Part shown: positions 50,053-60,870 of the stretch, piece by piece
Numbering within the stretch: the first letter of the stretch is position 1
How the letters are laid out: each line of letters opens with the position of its first letter
Assembly: GCA_013397845.1 (NCBI GenBank)
Contig: VZTG01008661.1
Coordinates: forward strand, 1,085,237-1,149,236
DNA length: 64,000 nucleotides
DNA from: Melanocharis versteri
Lineage: Eukaryota > Chordata > Aves > Passeriformes > Melanocharitidae
Direction of reading: 5' to 3'
Notes under the pieces: generated by a model
What the model was told of the DNA's origin: nothing
Databases searched by the model: none
Seen by the model: only the letters and a program-made list of their open reading frames with translations
Program-made: the position numbers and the translations under genes

Positions 50053-51663
50053 AGCGAGGAAAATTTTGAATTAATAACCTGTGTGCACTATGATGTTTCA
50101 GAAATTAAGATACAAAGTGAAATAACCCAGAATGCATTAGTTTATGTTTGCTTGTATTTTAGTTTTCTATATTTCACAGTTTCTGTGGGGCTTTCTCAGG
50201 CTATCCTAATATGTTTGTTGGCAATACCAGTTTCAGTTCTCTGTCATCATGGCAGTGAAGCAAAAGCCCCTTTCCATTATTAATCTTATATTAGTATGAA
50301 GTGCAATAAAGTGTTTCCCTTGCAAAGAATACCAATGAAAAGCCAATTCCCGATCCAAGTTTTGCTGTTAAACACTCAGAGTTACCGCAGCAAAATATTT
50401 CAGAAATAATTTCTGAGATAGATGAAATTACATATTTGATTGAAAGTTAATTGGAAACTTAGTGAGAATAGCAATTCCAGTAATACCAGAATAATTTAAA
50501 AAGTTTCTTCATTTTCACCATAATTGAAAGCTATTCTCTAGAAGCTGCAGCTGATCATGCACCAGTTTCTTGGTACTTGCAATAGGAGTAATTTTAAAGT
50601 GAGAGATGCTGTGTCTCAAGAGAGGAAGGGAGGAAGAAGAAGATAGAAAAAATTAAAAAGAAGGAACTGTGAAAAGATTTTTTAAACTGCCTCAAGAGTT
50701 GCAGCTGGTCTCTCTGAGCCTTTGCTGTGTGAGTTCTAAGCAAAACTGGTGAGGCAGAGAGTTAGGTAATATGTAATAGTGCTTCAGTGGACAAACTCAT
50801 CAAGCTTACATAATTGATTTATGTTATTATTATCTCTGTCTTCTTAGAAAAATCTGTTTTAAACCTCCAGGATATCTCTTGTCCTCTTCCTTGGCAAGGT
50901 TTCCACTTTAACCCCCCAAAAAATATCTTGGAGTGCCATTATGACTTTCAGCCATATTAAGCATTTTCACTATATTACAGATCTCTGTTGTTGTATTTAA
51001 TTATGTGCTTTAAAATGTTGTCAACCACCTGAAGAAACTTGCAAGGACTGGTCTAGAAAAGTCACCATTAAATATGTTTCTTCATTATATTTGATACTAA
51101 GACCATGAATAATGACTTACCCTAGATTTCAGTAACCAATTACCATAATATTTACTGGCAACGAGTCCGTAAAACTTGTTGCTATAGTGACTTAATCTTG
51201 GGCTTAATCCAGGTCCCAGAGGAGGTGTCCATTATCACAAAAGCCTCTGCTGGAGCAAGCATCCTTAGCTGCAGTCTTGGAAGAGAGGGACCTGGGACTA
51301 CACAGGCTGAGTTTCTAAACTACTGTCTCACCCCCTCAGGCCACTTGAGACCACTAGTAAGGCTGCGCTGCCTTTTAATAAGCACGTGTTGGAAATCTTT
51401 CAATTTCTCTGTGCTTTCTACGGAAGGTAAAAACTTCTAGCTGCTCCCACTAGTTAACAAAACCACTGAGAAAACAGGAACCCATCTGCAAAACTGGAGC
51501 TGAAGAGAGATATCCCAAACACCATCTTCTTTTGCCTCTCTTTTCTTGAATCATTCTTAAATCTACTGTTTGACATTATGTTATTGATTCCCTAATAATA
51601 AATATATAGAAATGTTTCAGGTCTTCTTTTTCTTCCTCACAATGTTTCCAGGAAGCTTCCCTT

Positions 51664-51681
51664 AAAAAAAAAAAAAAAAAA
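51664..51681 (+). repeat. Poly(A) tract, 18 bp
   Basis: Uninterrupted run of 18 A. An AATAAA lies about 60 bp upstream (near 51598), but the intervening sequence shows no recognised retroposon. Confidence 0.9.
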
Positions 51682-51689
51682 TTGGAGTA

Positions 51690-52335
51690 GTACTTCTTTC
51701 CCCCTATTTGCCAGACCTGGGGAAAGATTGCCAAGTGTACTTGGGGATCTGACCAGGGTCTTCCACAAACATGAGGAACCATTTGCTCCATTTCTGGCCC
51801 AAGCCAGGTCCTGCAGGAGTGTCTAGATGGAGGCACAAGATGGGGAATGCTGGAGCTGACTCCTCCAGCCCTGAACCTTCCCTCCAGCAGCCTGCCCGCG
51901 CTTGCGGCTCAGCTGAACTGTGTCTGCGCAGCCATCCTGAGGTGGGTAATACGGAATACATTGTTTCAGTTTTTTCCCAGTAAAAATAAATCACTTGTTA
52001 TTTTAGCAAAATGCCATGTTCTCCAAGACACACGCTGACTTTACGAAGCGGGACTTTCCAACAGAAAAGTTGCCTGACTGAGTGACTGACTCCCAGATTT
52101 ACAAGTCGGCATGAGAAAAAGGCCACTGAATTCCAGCTGTAGTGCACGCCAAACAGGCTGTATATATAAAAGACCTAATTCCAAAATTTCACCCAAATAA
52201 AGTTGGTTTTACACCATCGTTTCCTTCTTGCTACAATCCTGCAGGTGTTTGAAGGAAGATACAGCATTCAATTCGGGTTGAGAAGTCCTGAGAGGCTGGC
52301 ACTAGCAATGGTTGCAGGAACAGGCACTTCCGACT
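51690..52335. other. GC/CpG-richer patch, unassigned
   Basis: About a dozen CpG fall between 51893 and 52332, including 'gcccgcgcttgcgg' (about 51893-51907) and 'tctgcgcag'. On the plus strand 'cctgaggtgggtaa' at about 51936-51949 resembles a splice donor (AG|GTGGGT). Frames of 63-96 codons on both strands overlap, but none shows a known domain. It could be an exon or promoter of an unannotated non-coding transcript, or an old insertion. Low certainty. Confidence 0.3.
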
Positions 52336-54288
52336 ACACAAGGAAACTGGCCAATCAGAGATCCTTTTCCTCATATTTTTCCTTGTTGTAGGAATTCCCT
52401 GCTCTCCAATCTCCTGAGCAAGCACTTCTGGTCATCTTGATGTTTAAATAGTATTGTCCTACAAGTGTAACATGATGTAATAGAAGTGTTAGCATGATTC
52501 CAGATTTTTTACTTGATGCTGTCTAATCTGGATGCTTTGGACTGTGTTGGAAATATTCCTTCTCATGAACAGGAGTGTTTGCTCTGGTTCTTGAGCTACG
52601 ACCTAAACTTGGCTTCAAAGGGACAAAGCTGACCTTCTACATAGCTTTCTATCAGAGATTGCCAATTCATCCTGAAGACACTAAAAACAATTTGCAGTTA
52701 GCTTAAAGTGACAAGTTTAACTTTCACTTATCAAGTGCAGCAATTTATTTTTACAGTGTTGCAAAATGGCTTGGGCCCAGCTAATTTCACTTGGAGGAAC
52801 AAATACTGCCACAGCCAGAAGGCACAAAATGTGCAACAATAATCCTTAAGGCAACACACTGTAATTTGCCTTCTTCTGTTTAATGCCATGTCAAACAGAA
52901 GGATTTCTACACATTTCAGATGGTGGCTGTGTTGCCTTCCCTTGGTTTGAGTTTAAAAAAAAAAAAAAGATTTACTTCAGAGAGCAGTGATAGATGAAGG
53001 ATATGACATGCACTGAGCATGCCTAGTTCCTTGCTCATGCCAAAAAAATCCCAGAAGGATAAATCTCGTTTCCTGCCTTACTTCACAGAATTTAACTTTT
53101 TAAACAAGTCATGTTCTGTGGTTTGGATTCTGTGTTTATATCAGGGTTTGTTTCCAGGCTCATGGACAATAATAGTACATGGGTCTGAAAAATCTGAACA
53201 TTTTCATGTGGAGGGAAATCTTGGTGATTTAATCTTACTTTCACTCTTATTATTTGCATTAATTCTTATAAATTAGCTCTTACAGATAGGTTGCAATAAA
53301 AGGTGATATTTTCCAGGTATAGGCTGGAAAATATGTAAACTTGAGCTTTCATTTAAGTCAAACTTATTTCCATGATTTCAGGCTGTACTTATATATTCAT
53401 ACTGTAGACTTTATTTATCGTAGTAAATATAGAGCTGGAAATTAAGACTTAATTTTAAAAATGTGTTCTGTGTTTAAACTGACTTGTGCATTTTATACAT
53501 ACCCCCACACACATACATATATAAAACCTTTGTCATCTACTGATTATAGCTGGATTCAAATTGGATTGGAAGCAGAACATGACTTCTATTGAACCTGTTT
53601 GCCTGACTGCGTTTAGAAGACTGTAAGAATATATTTTTCTTTCTGGATTTCCATTAATAGCAAAATCGTTTTAAAAAGACACTTCTATGTGATTTGATTA
53701 TGTCTTTCAAGGATATGCAGTGTTATCCAAACATCTAGAATGAACAAATTTTAAAAGGCATATGAATAGAATGTATACATATAAGAGGACACATAAATGC
53801 ACACGCAGACATAGGGAAGCCAAGATAAGATCAAACTTGAGACTTAACATGGCTTGCTAGGTTTAAAACTTTAATAATGCTCTGAATTATCACTATAACA
53901 AGTACCTAAAACTTTATTCATATACACAAGAGCAGTTCTGCCTAATAGGCTAGTGATACTATGAAAATGACCGGTCATGCTGTGAAGGAAAGAAAAAAAA
54001 AAAAAAAGAAAGAAAAAACAAATGAAAAGCTTGATGCTACAGAGTCTTCTCTAAGCTTGATGGAAACCTGAAAAATAGGTAGCTTCTGGTGCACTTGGCT
54101 TTGTCTGTAGCACTCTTTGTCTAACCTACATTTTTTTCAAACCTCAGCTAACTCTAAACTACACTTTTGCTTCCTCTCATTCTGGGTTTTATTGTATTAT
54201 AAAAATGAATAATTTCTACCTACTTAACACATACCTCAGTAAGCTTAACATACACAGTAGTTATTCCTAGATAGGTAGTTGTAAAAAT

Positions 54289-54320
54289 ATGTATGTGTCT
54301 GTGTCTGTGTGTATGTGTGC
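54289..54320 (+). repeat. TG-rich simple repeat
   Basis: Imperfect (TG)n/(TGTC)n run of about 32 bp. Confidence 0.8.
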
Positions 54321-54883
54321 TAGAATAAAAATATAAATACATGTAAATGCATCTACATTAATTTTTATATGCTCATGAAAAATATGATAAAGTGGTTATA
54401 TTTTAGATTATTTTGAAAGAAAGGCTTCTTGGACAGTAGATGGAAGAGTACCCCTTGGTGCTTGGCTAAAATCTGAGCAGAGCAGCTGGTGTTTGTCCAA
54501 AGTGGCAGTTCTACGTGTTGCTGTTTGCTTCTACCAAAAGATCTTATCACTATTCCTTTAGCAACAGTGTTATTTTTTTCCATGACAGTATGCTGTTTTA
54601 TTCCTTCTTCTCAGCGTAGGAATAAACTTGAAAATTTTAGGAAATAGTAGTAAAATGAAGTGCACATGATGAATCAGTTCAGTACGACTCCTATGCGTTT
54701 CCATTTAACCAATACCTATGAGACTAGTTTCCAGAGCTCCAGCTTTATTTCTTGACACTCAAAACAAGTAGTAAATATCAATCTCTGCTTTAATGTTAAT
54801 ACTCTGATATACATCCATAAACTTTGGTTCTTCTGCTTTCTGTGCAAGGATGAATGACCTTTATGTAGGAACTCAAAAAGCAG

Positions 54884-54921
54884 TTCAAAGAGGAATTCCT
54901 TCAAAGAGGGACTCCTTCAAA
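54884..54921 (+). repeat. 16-bp tandem duplication (about 2.4 copies)
   Basis: Units 'ttcaaagaggaattcc' and 'ttcaaagagggactcc', plus a partial 'ttcaaa'. Two substitutions separate the full units. Confidence 0.8.
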
Positions 54922-55319
54922 CTAATGCAGACATCATTCATTCTTTGGCCCAAGGAGGAGTAAAATAAACAGCTGCTTCCACCGTATTGCTGAGGAGGAG
55001 GGGTGAAAGAAAAGAGAAAGAAGGAGACTGACATGCAATACTCTTGCTTCATGTGGAGCCATGTGGTCCCTGTTACACAAGACCAAGACATGTGCACCTT
55101 GGACATAATCCATGTATGAATCAGGATGTTCCTCAGCTGTTGCTGCAGCACACAAGATCGTAAAAACACTTATACCATCTGTAACGCTGGATAAGGGAAC
55201 ACCTAAAGAGGTGCAAAAGCAACCCCAAACACTCTCTCAGATTCCAACTATTTTAGTGTATTCCCTGCATTTAACATAAATTTATTGAGTCACTAATCCT
55301 CAGTGTATTTTTAGTCTGT

Positions 55320-55600
55320 GTTGTCCGGTCTCTCTTTGAGCCCATGTAAATTTTTGCATCTATGTCATCCCTTGGGAAGACATTTCATAGATCTGTTGAC
55401 TGGTGGATATGCAGAACAAGCCTTCTTTGGAAGCTTGTGTTTGATTCTTCTTGGGATCTTCACAGCACAGCCTTGCAAGAGGTAGTACCTAGCTCAAAGC
55501 AGCAGTAATGAGTTTCCAGCCGTGTGTGGTAGCCATGTTCTTGTTTTAAAGACCAAAATGCTTCCAGAATCTTGTGTTCTTATGACTAAGAAAGTGTGTA
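55320..55600 (-). mobile_element. Ancient CR1-like LINE fragment (minus strand)
   Basis: Plus-strand words 'gagcccatgtaaatttttgc', 'catcccttgggaagacattt' and, about 170 bp later, 'cttgtgttcttatgactaag' appear in the same order as in the 3' part of old amniote CR1/L3-type elements in antisense: 'cccatgtaattttggcatc', then 'ggcaatgagttccacag', then 'ttcttgtgttatgag'. No frame survives. Boundaries are approximate. This family is far older than the avian-specific CR1 copies nearby. Confidence 0.5.
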
Positions 55601-56769
55601 TTTGAGTTTGAGACATTGTTCTGTCCTGAGGCTAAGGCAAACTCAGGTTGATGAACCTCTGTGGTTTTGGGATGCTTCCTATCATGCTGAGATCACTTTT
55701 CCAGCTGAATCTAAACCTCCTACCCCATTTGAATGGTCTGTTTGCTTCTTGGGGTGTGGGCAGCCTCATCTACCCTTAGTGCCCAGAACACAGAGACCAA
55801 AACTTATCTGGGTAACCATGGCACTTGTAAATAAATAAAATGTGTATCAATCATTTCTACCATACAGTACTCCCTAAAACAAAACTATCTCTATAAATGG
55901 GTAATTCCCTGTGATTGCTCTCCTGGGGCCTTCTCTCCCTCACAACTGTCCTGGGAACATTGCCTTCACAATCATAACACCAAGTTCTCAACCTGGTACC
56001 TCTTGCTGTCCTTATAACTTGTTGCCTTAACGCCTTCTGTAGCCAAATACAAATAGTCCAATTTGCTTTGCTTTTTTTCCTATTGTCCTTAAATTCTCTT
56101 TTCACCATAACTGAACTCTTTAGATATCCTTCACTTTGTTTCTGTGCCAAAAAATATTTGATAAGTAAATGCTTTTCTAGTTTCTTAAAGTCACTAAATA
56201 ATACCCCTAAATATTAAATTGAATTCTTGGAATAGTTTTACATTTAATTACTCTTGCTGTATCAGTTTCCTAGATGCTTCTCTTTTGACTCATCCCCTAA
56301 TGAGTGTGAGACTCTGCAGTGTTTACCTGAGGAGCAGGTATCTCCTGAAGGTCTGCATGGTTTTATGTGAATTCTTTTATTTGCACGCCCTGCTGATGTA
56401 CTGAAGAAGGTTTTGGAAGTATGTTTCTCAGATAAACTTGGGGGTTATGCCCCCGGAATTCACCATGGCACAGATAATCTATCTGAGAAAAGGAAAATTT
56501 CAGGTGCTTGTACAATTTTATCAGGATTTTTATGACTGGACCTAGATTATCTTTACAGCTGCATCTGCAGGAATTTATCAGTCTTCTTAGAACGTTCCTC
56601 CCTATGTACTCAACTGCCTCCTGCAAAGCCCCTTATCACTGAGGTGTACGCTTCTTCAGCAGCAGGCTTATAGTCTCTTCTTGAAAGCTATAAAGAGTAT
56701 CTTCAGCTTACCAAAACAGTGAATCTTCCAAACACATGAAGTCGTAGGAACAGGAGTGAAGGAAAATGC
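55601..56769. other. Non-coding, no recognised element
   Basis: Nothing recognised. A 97-codon minus-strand frame (55857-56150) has no identifiable domain. Confidence 0.55.
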
Positions 56770-57307
56770 ATTTTTCATATCTGGACTCCATCTGAATTAC
56801 TGTGTCTGGCTCTGGGTCCCACAACACGAGAAAGACATGGACCTGTTGGAATGAGTCCAGTGGAGGTCACTAAGTTGATCACAGGGCTGAAGCACCTCTC
56901 CTGTGAAGATAGGCTGAGAGTTGGGACTGTTCAGCCTGGAGAAGAGAAGGCTCCTAGGAGACCTTACATCACCTTCCAGTACCTAAAGGGGCTGCAGGAG
57001 AGCTGGAGAAGCACTTTTTTCTAGGTATGAAGTGATAGGAGGAGGGAGAACGGCCTTGAGCTGAAAGACAGTAGGTTAGGTTAGATATTAGGAAGAAGCT
57101 GTTTACTAGAAGGGTGGTGAGGCACTGGAACAGGTTGCACAGGGAGCTTATGGACTCCCTATCACTGGAAGTGTTCAAGGCCAGGCTGGATGGGGCTCTG
57201 AGAACAGTGTGTAGTGGAAGGTGTCCCTACCCATGACAAGTGATTGGAACTAGAGGATCTTTAAGGTCCCTTCCAACCTAAACCATTCTGTGATTCCATG
57301 ATTCTAT
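56770..57307 (+). mobile_element. CR1 LINE, ORF2 C-terminus and 3' end (plus strand)
   Basis: A 5'-truncated CR1 of about 540 bp. It begins in the segment encoding 'C-V-W-L-W-V-P' (about 56800), passes through 'gcacctctcctgtgaagat' and 'ttcagcctggagaagagaag', continues with 'ggtggtgaggcactggaaca' (W-N-R-equivalent region), and ends in 'ggtcccttccaacctaaacc' with two octamer-like units (57286-57306). Stops and small indels break the frame. It shares its 3' subfamily features with the copy ending at 50052. Confidence 0.94.
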
Positions 57308-58189
57308 ATTAAAATGACCTCTGATTCTCTATATACTTAACACACTTCATGGTGGAATTCAATCTAACTTTATCTATGCAGCTTTTATCACATTTTTAGC
57401 CATTATGCGCCCTCTACACTAGTAACTTAAATACAAATGGTGAATACTCCAAGCCACTGAAATTTCAGCATCTACACCATTAATTCTCTGGCTTGATTTT
57501 TTGACGAGGTCAATCAACACATTTCAGAACAATTTCTACTACAACTCAAGATTTAGCAGGAACTCTTCCAAAAGATGTTTTGTAGGGTCAAGTAATTTAA
57601 TAGTGTAAAGGAAGCCTGGCCTTGACTTTTGACTTGGAGGCCAGAGAGCTGCCCCTGGAATATTTAATTTACTACTGCTATTGAAGATTAGGGAAAAATA
57701 GCTCCTGAAATAACAAGTTCCCTAACTTGCCAGCAGAAACCTTTATTTGATAAGTACTTTAGAAAGCCTCTAGAGGAAGACACCTTATGCCTAACTGAAG
57801 TATTTGGGTTTAGATACCATCTTTGTTGGGTGTTTTGGGGCAGAAGTCTGTCAATAGAGAGAACAGTAATGACATAATACTTCTGCAAAGGTTTCCATCT
57901 GGAGAATCACAGTCATTAGTTCTATGAAAGAATTATACTCGTTAGGAAGAAGGAAAATGAAGCACAAGTATCTGTAGTTCTCCGAAAGGGAACTGTTTCT
58001 GTCACAGGCAAAACTCACTCCTGCATCCTATGGTTCAGTCTCTCTTCACCCACTCAGGCCCTGTGTGATGAAACTGGGCAAATCAGGCTTAGGTTGCATA
58101 GAAAACAAGCTAATATTTCTTTTGGAAGGTGATTCTTTCCTTAACTTCTACTTATCACGTAATGTGACAGGGCATGGATTAACGACTTG
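57308..58189. other. Non-coding, no recognised element
   Basis: Nothing recognised. Confidence 0.55.
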
Positions 58190-58650
58190 TTGAAGCCAAT
58201 CATGCAGTCACAGAAAATGGAACTGAAAGAGGATTTTGAGAGGTCATGTGGTACTTTGCATTGCCCCAAGGCAGAACTGGCTCTGCTAAGGACATTGGGG
58301 ACAGCTGTTGGAAAAACAGCTGTTTTAAAGACCTGTAATGATGGTAATTCCACACTCTCCTTAAGCAATGTGTTCCAGTCCTTCACTATCTGTACTGCCG
58401 GAATGATTTTCCTAGTGTTTAACTTTAATCACCTTTTCAGCAATGTAAGCCCATTATTTTTTGTTCTATTCCCTTCTGGCACAGAGAACAGATTCCTTTA
58501 TTCTCTGCAGAAGCCTGTATTAGATTTGAATACAGTTAGTATATTTCCTTCTCTATTTTTTTCTCTTTTTTTGGGTTATGCATGTCCAGTGCTGTCAATT
58601 TTTCAGAAATGGTCATGTTTTCTAGCTTTTCTGCATGTGCAGTTACTCAT
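58190..58650 (-). mobile_element. Ancient CR1/L3-like LINE fragment (minus strand)
   Basis: In antisense the block order matches the 3' end of old amniote CR1/L3-type LINEs: 'ttgagaggtcatgtggtac' (for 'aagaggtcatctagtc'), 'aagcccattattttttgttc' (for 'agcccattacttcttgtcc'), 'cagagaacagattcctttat' (for 'gagaacagattatcaccct'), and 'gtcatgttttctagcttttc' (for 'gtcatgttttctagacc'). The 179-codon plus-strand frame 58187-58726 is the antisense of this element, not a gene. A minus-strand frame (58141-58386) keeps the faint ORF2 C-terminal signature WNTLLKESVELPSLQVFK. Highly diverged. Confidence 0.72.
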
Positions 58651-59470
58651 GGGACTACACAGACTGCTGGATAAGCTCCCTAAGCCAAGCAACTGTGTAC
58701 TGCCAAGAACAAGGAAGAGGACATGACCACATAATTGGGGAAAAGGTAAAAAAGAGCAGTAAAGCCTTTTATAACAGCATAGACTACAATTTACTTAACC
58801 AGCCTTGAAACTTACATAAGAAAATCAAGTGATAGCAGCAGCAGAAGCAAGAAAAAGTTGCTTTGAACTTCAAAGAAAAAGAAATATAGTGAGTTTCTGC
58901 ATACTTCATTCTACATGACAATGTATTAATTAGTGTGAATAAGTAGATATGTCTTATTTTAGATGACAACTTATTGCCTTTGTCAGCTTCTCCTTGCACT
59001 TTACTGTTCAGTCACATTGTAGTCCAAGCACTTATAGAAATGGAGTCATCTAGGTAATCCCTACAGTCCTGAAGAACTCAGGCTAGATATTTCTTCAGCT
59101 TACTTCCATGTGAACTGGATACATTTTAGGAAACCTGCTTAAAGCCTTGGTTAAAATTCCTTGTCCTTTTGGCTTGGGGACCAGATTTTATCAAGAGCTC
59201 TTGGAGAAAAAGAGAGAACAGAGAATCTGGGAGAGCAAATTCTTCATAAAATTCTAGGTTACTTGGAAGTGGAATTTTTTTGGGGTGTCTCTAACTGTAT
59301 AATGAAATGTAGGAGTGTTATTTTCTCTAATGTCTGTTATACGTCCACATAATGTAGTGATACTGAGGTTTTCCATTTTGAAAATAGGTATGTAAAACAT
59401 CTTGGACCCAGAATCCTTGACCATAATTGTATTAACAAAGTGGACAGGATGAGGGCAGCAGCCCAAGAAC
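58651..59470. other. Non-coding, no recognised element
   Basis: Nothing recognised before the LTR-like segment. Confidence 0.5.
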
Positions 59471-59729
59471 TGTTATCTGTATGGTTAAACTGTTAATCTA
59501 TTCCCTGGTGCCCTTTTGGCTCATGTCAAATTGCACTATCTGTCTGGGAACTAGCACATGCCAAGGACCATTCCTGGGGGAGGTCTGGATGCAGCCACCC
59601 TGTTCTGTAATATAAAGGAATTTATTATTGTGATTGTGGCCAGGCCGTGTCAATTGGCTTCCAGGCCAACAGATGGGCCTAGATACTGCTTTCCTTGTTA
59701 CCCTCTGTTCGAATAGCCTTGGTGTAACA
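59471..59729 (+). mobile_element. Probable solo LTR (plus strand)
   Basis: A 259-bp segment with ends 'TGTTA...TAACA', a 5-bp inverted terminal repeat of the LTR type. Near its right end the spacing of a decayed TATA-like 'gggcctagatactg' (about 59676-59689) and a decayed poly(A)-signal-like 'gaatagcc' about 30 bp later resembles an ERV LTR promoter and terminator. No internal ERV sequence flanks it. A second possible start, also TGTTA, is at 59491. No target-site duplication was seen for either choice. Identity to a named LTR family cannot be fixed by eye. Confidence 0.42.
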
Positions 59730-60654
59730 GTTTGAGAGGAGCAGGGAACTCTAAAGTCATGTTTCTAATATTTTTCATTATCTACTATAATTTTTGGAAT
59801 TCCTAAAAATCTTCCTATGGATTAAGCTTTACAACTTAAGTATTTCTGATAAGTAATTTTTTACAGTATTAAATAAAATCAGGATCTTTATCCAATTATG
59901 ACTTCTTGGTTTTCATTGGAAATTCCCTCTTAACACAGATTATGAAACCTTAACTTTCTATTAAAATCAAATTTTAATTTCTAATGCAGTGCAAACCACC
60001 ATCAGATATATAAACTAGAACTCGAGGTAAATCTCAGGGATCTTGGGCGTTATTCCCTTCAGGTGTTCAACTTCTTCCCTTTAATCATACCACACTTTCT
60101 GGTAAATACAGGTAACTAAAAAAGAGTTAACTAAAGAAGAAATGCCTGTAACAACAGTTCGTTTATATCATTTTCAGTCCTGGCCCCCAAATACAAACCA
60201 GTATTAACAGTTTATAATTACAGTGTTAACATTTTCTTTTTCTAGAGTAAGCTAAACATTTAGGAAAGCTGTATTGCAACACATCTTTGTTGTCTTTAAT
60301 GCACCAGAGACTTTTGTCAAGTTATGATACATTTGGTTTCTAAATTTTTCTGTTCCTGCATTTATAGCATTTATGTGAAGTTTCATTGATTCTCTCTCAC
60401 TTATCCTCTAAAAACACCCCAATATCCGAGAGGATTTTTTGTGATTTCTTTTTCTGTTTTGTTATTAAAAGTTGCATAAACAAAGGAGTATACTCTGATT
60501 ACTGCAATATTCACAAAATGAAAAGCCATTGGATATACCAGGATTTAAATTTTTAGAAGTCCACTCCAGACAGCCAGAGGTAGTTAAAAAAAAAGTTTAT
60601 TTTGCTTTCTATTTGAAAACATTTTCATCCATGGCAGTTAGCCTGATCCCTACT
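59730..60654. other. Non-coding, no recognised element
   Basis: AT-rich sequence, nothing recognised. Confidence 0.55.
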
Positions 60655-60870
60655 GGGAAAACAGAGACCTAATTTTGTCCTGCTTAATACAAACAGAATT
60701 CCCAGTGACTTCACTGGGAGTTTTGCCTGAACTAGGAGCACAGAAGGCAGTCTTATAAACTTTCAAGAATATCCCTCTGCTTTCCTGTGGCCTAATCTAA
60801 TCTCTGTAGTTTACCAAGCACTTATATTGTAGTTCTGTATCAAAGTGCTTTGCAAATTACCACAACCTCA
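60655..60870. repeat. Possible ancient amniote interspersed repeat
   Basis: Two phrases common in old repeats of birds, turtles and crocodilians occur close together. One is 'cccagtgacttcactggg' (60702-60719), a near-palindrome like 'cccattgacttcaatggg'. The other is 'caaagtgctttgcaaatta' at about 60841-60859. I cannot name the family, so this is a lead rather than a call. Confidence 0.28.

Larger units (their letters stand above)
50053..55319. other. Non-coding, mostly unrecognised
   Basis: AT-rich overall. Contains an 18-A run at 51664-51681, a GC/CpG-richer patch at 51690-52335 (listed separately), A-runs near 52953-52967 and 53993-54006, a TG-rich stretch at 54289-54320, and a 16-bp tandem duplication at 54884-54921. 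Confidence 0.55.

Noticed and set aside
58187..58726. 179-codon plus-strand open frame
   Set aside because: It is the antisense of an ancient CR1/L3-like element (58190-58650), so it is not a gene.
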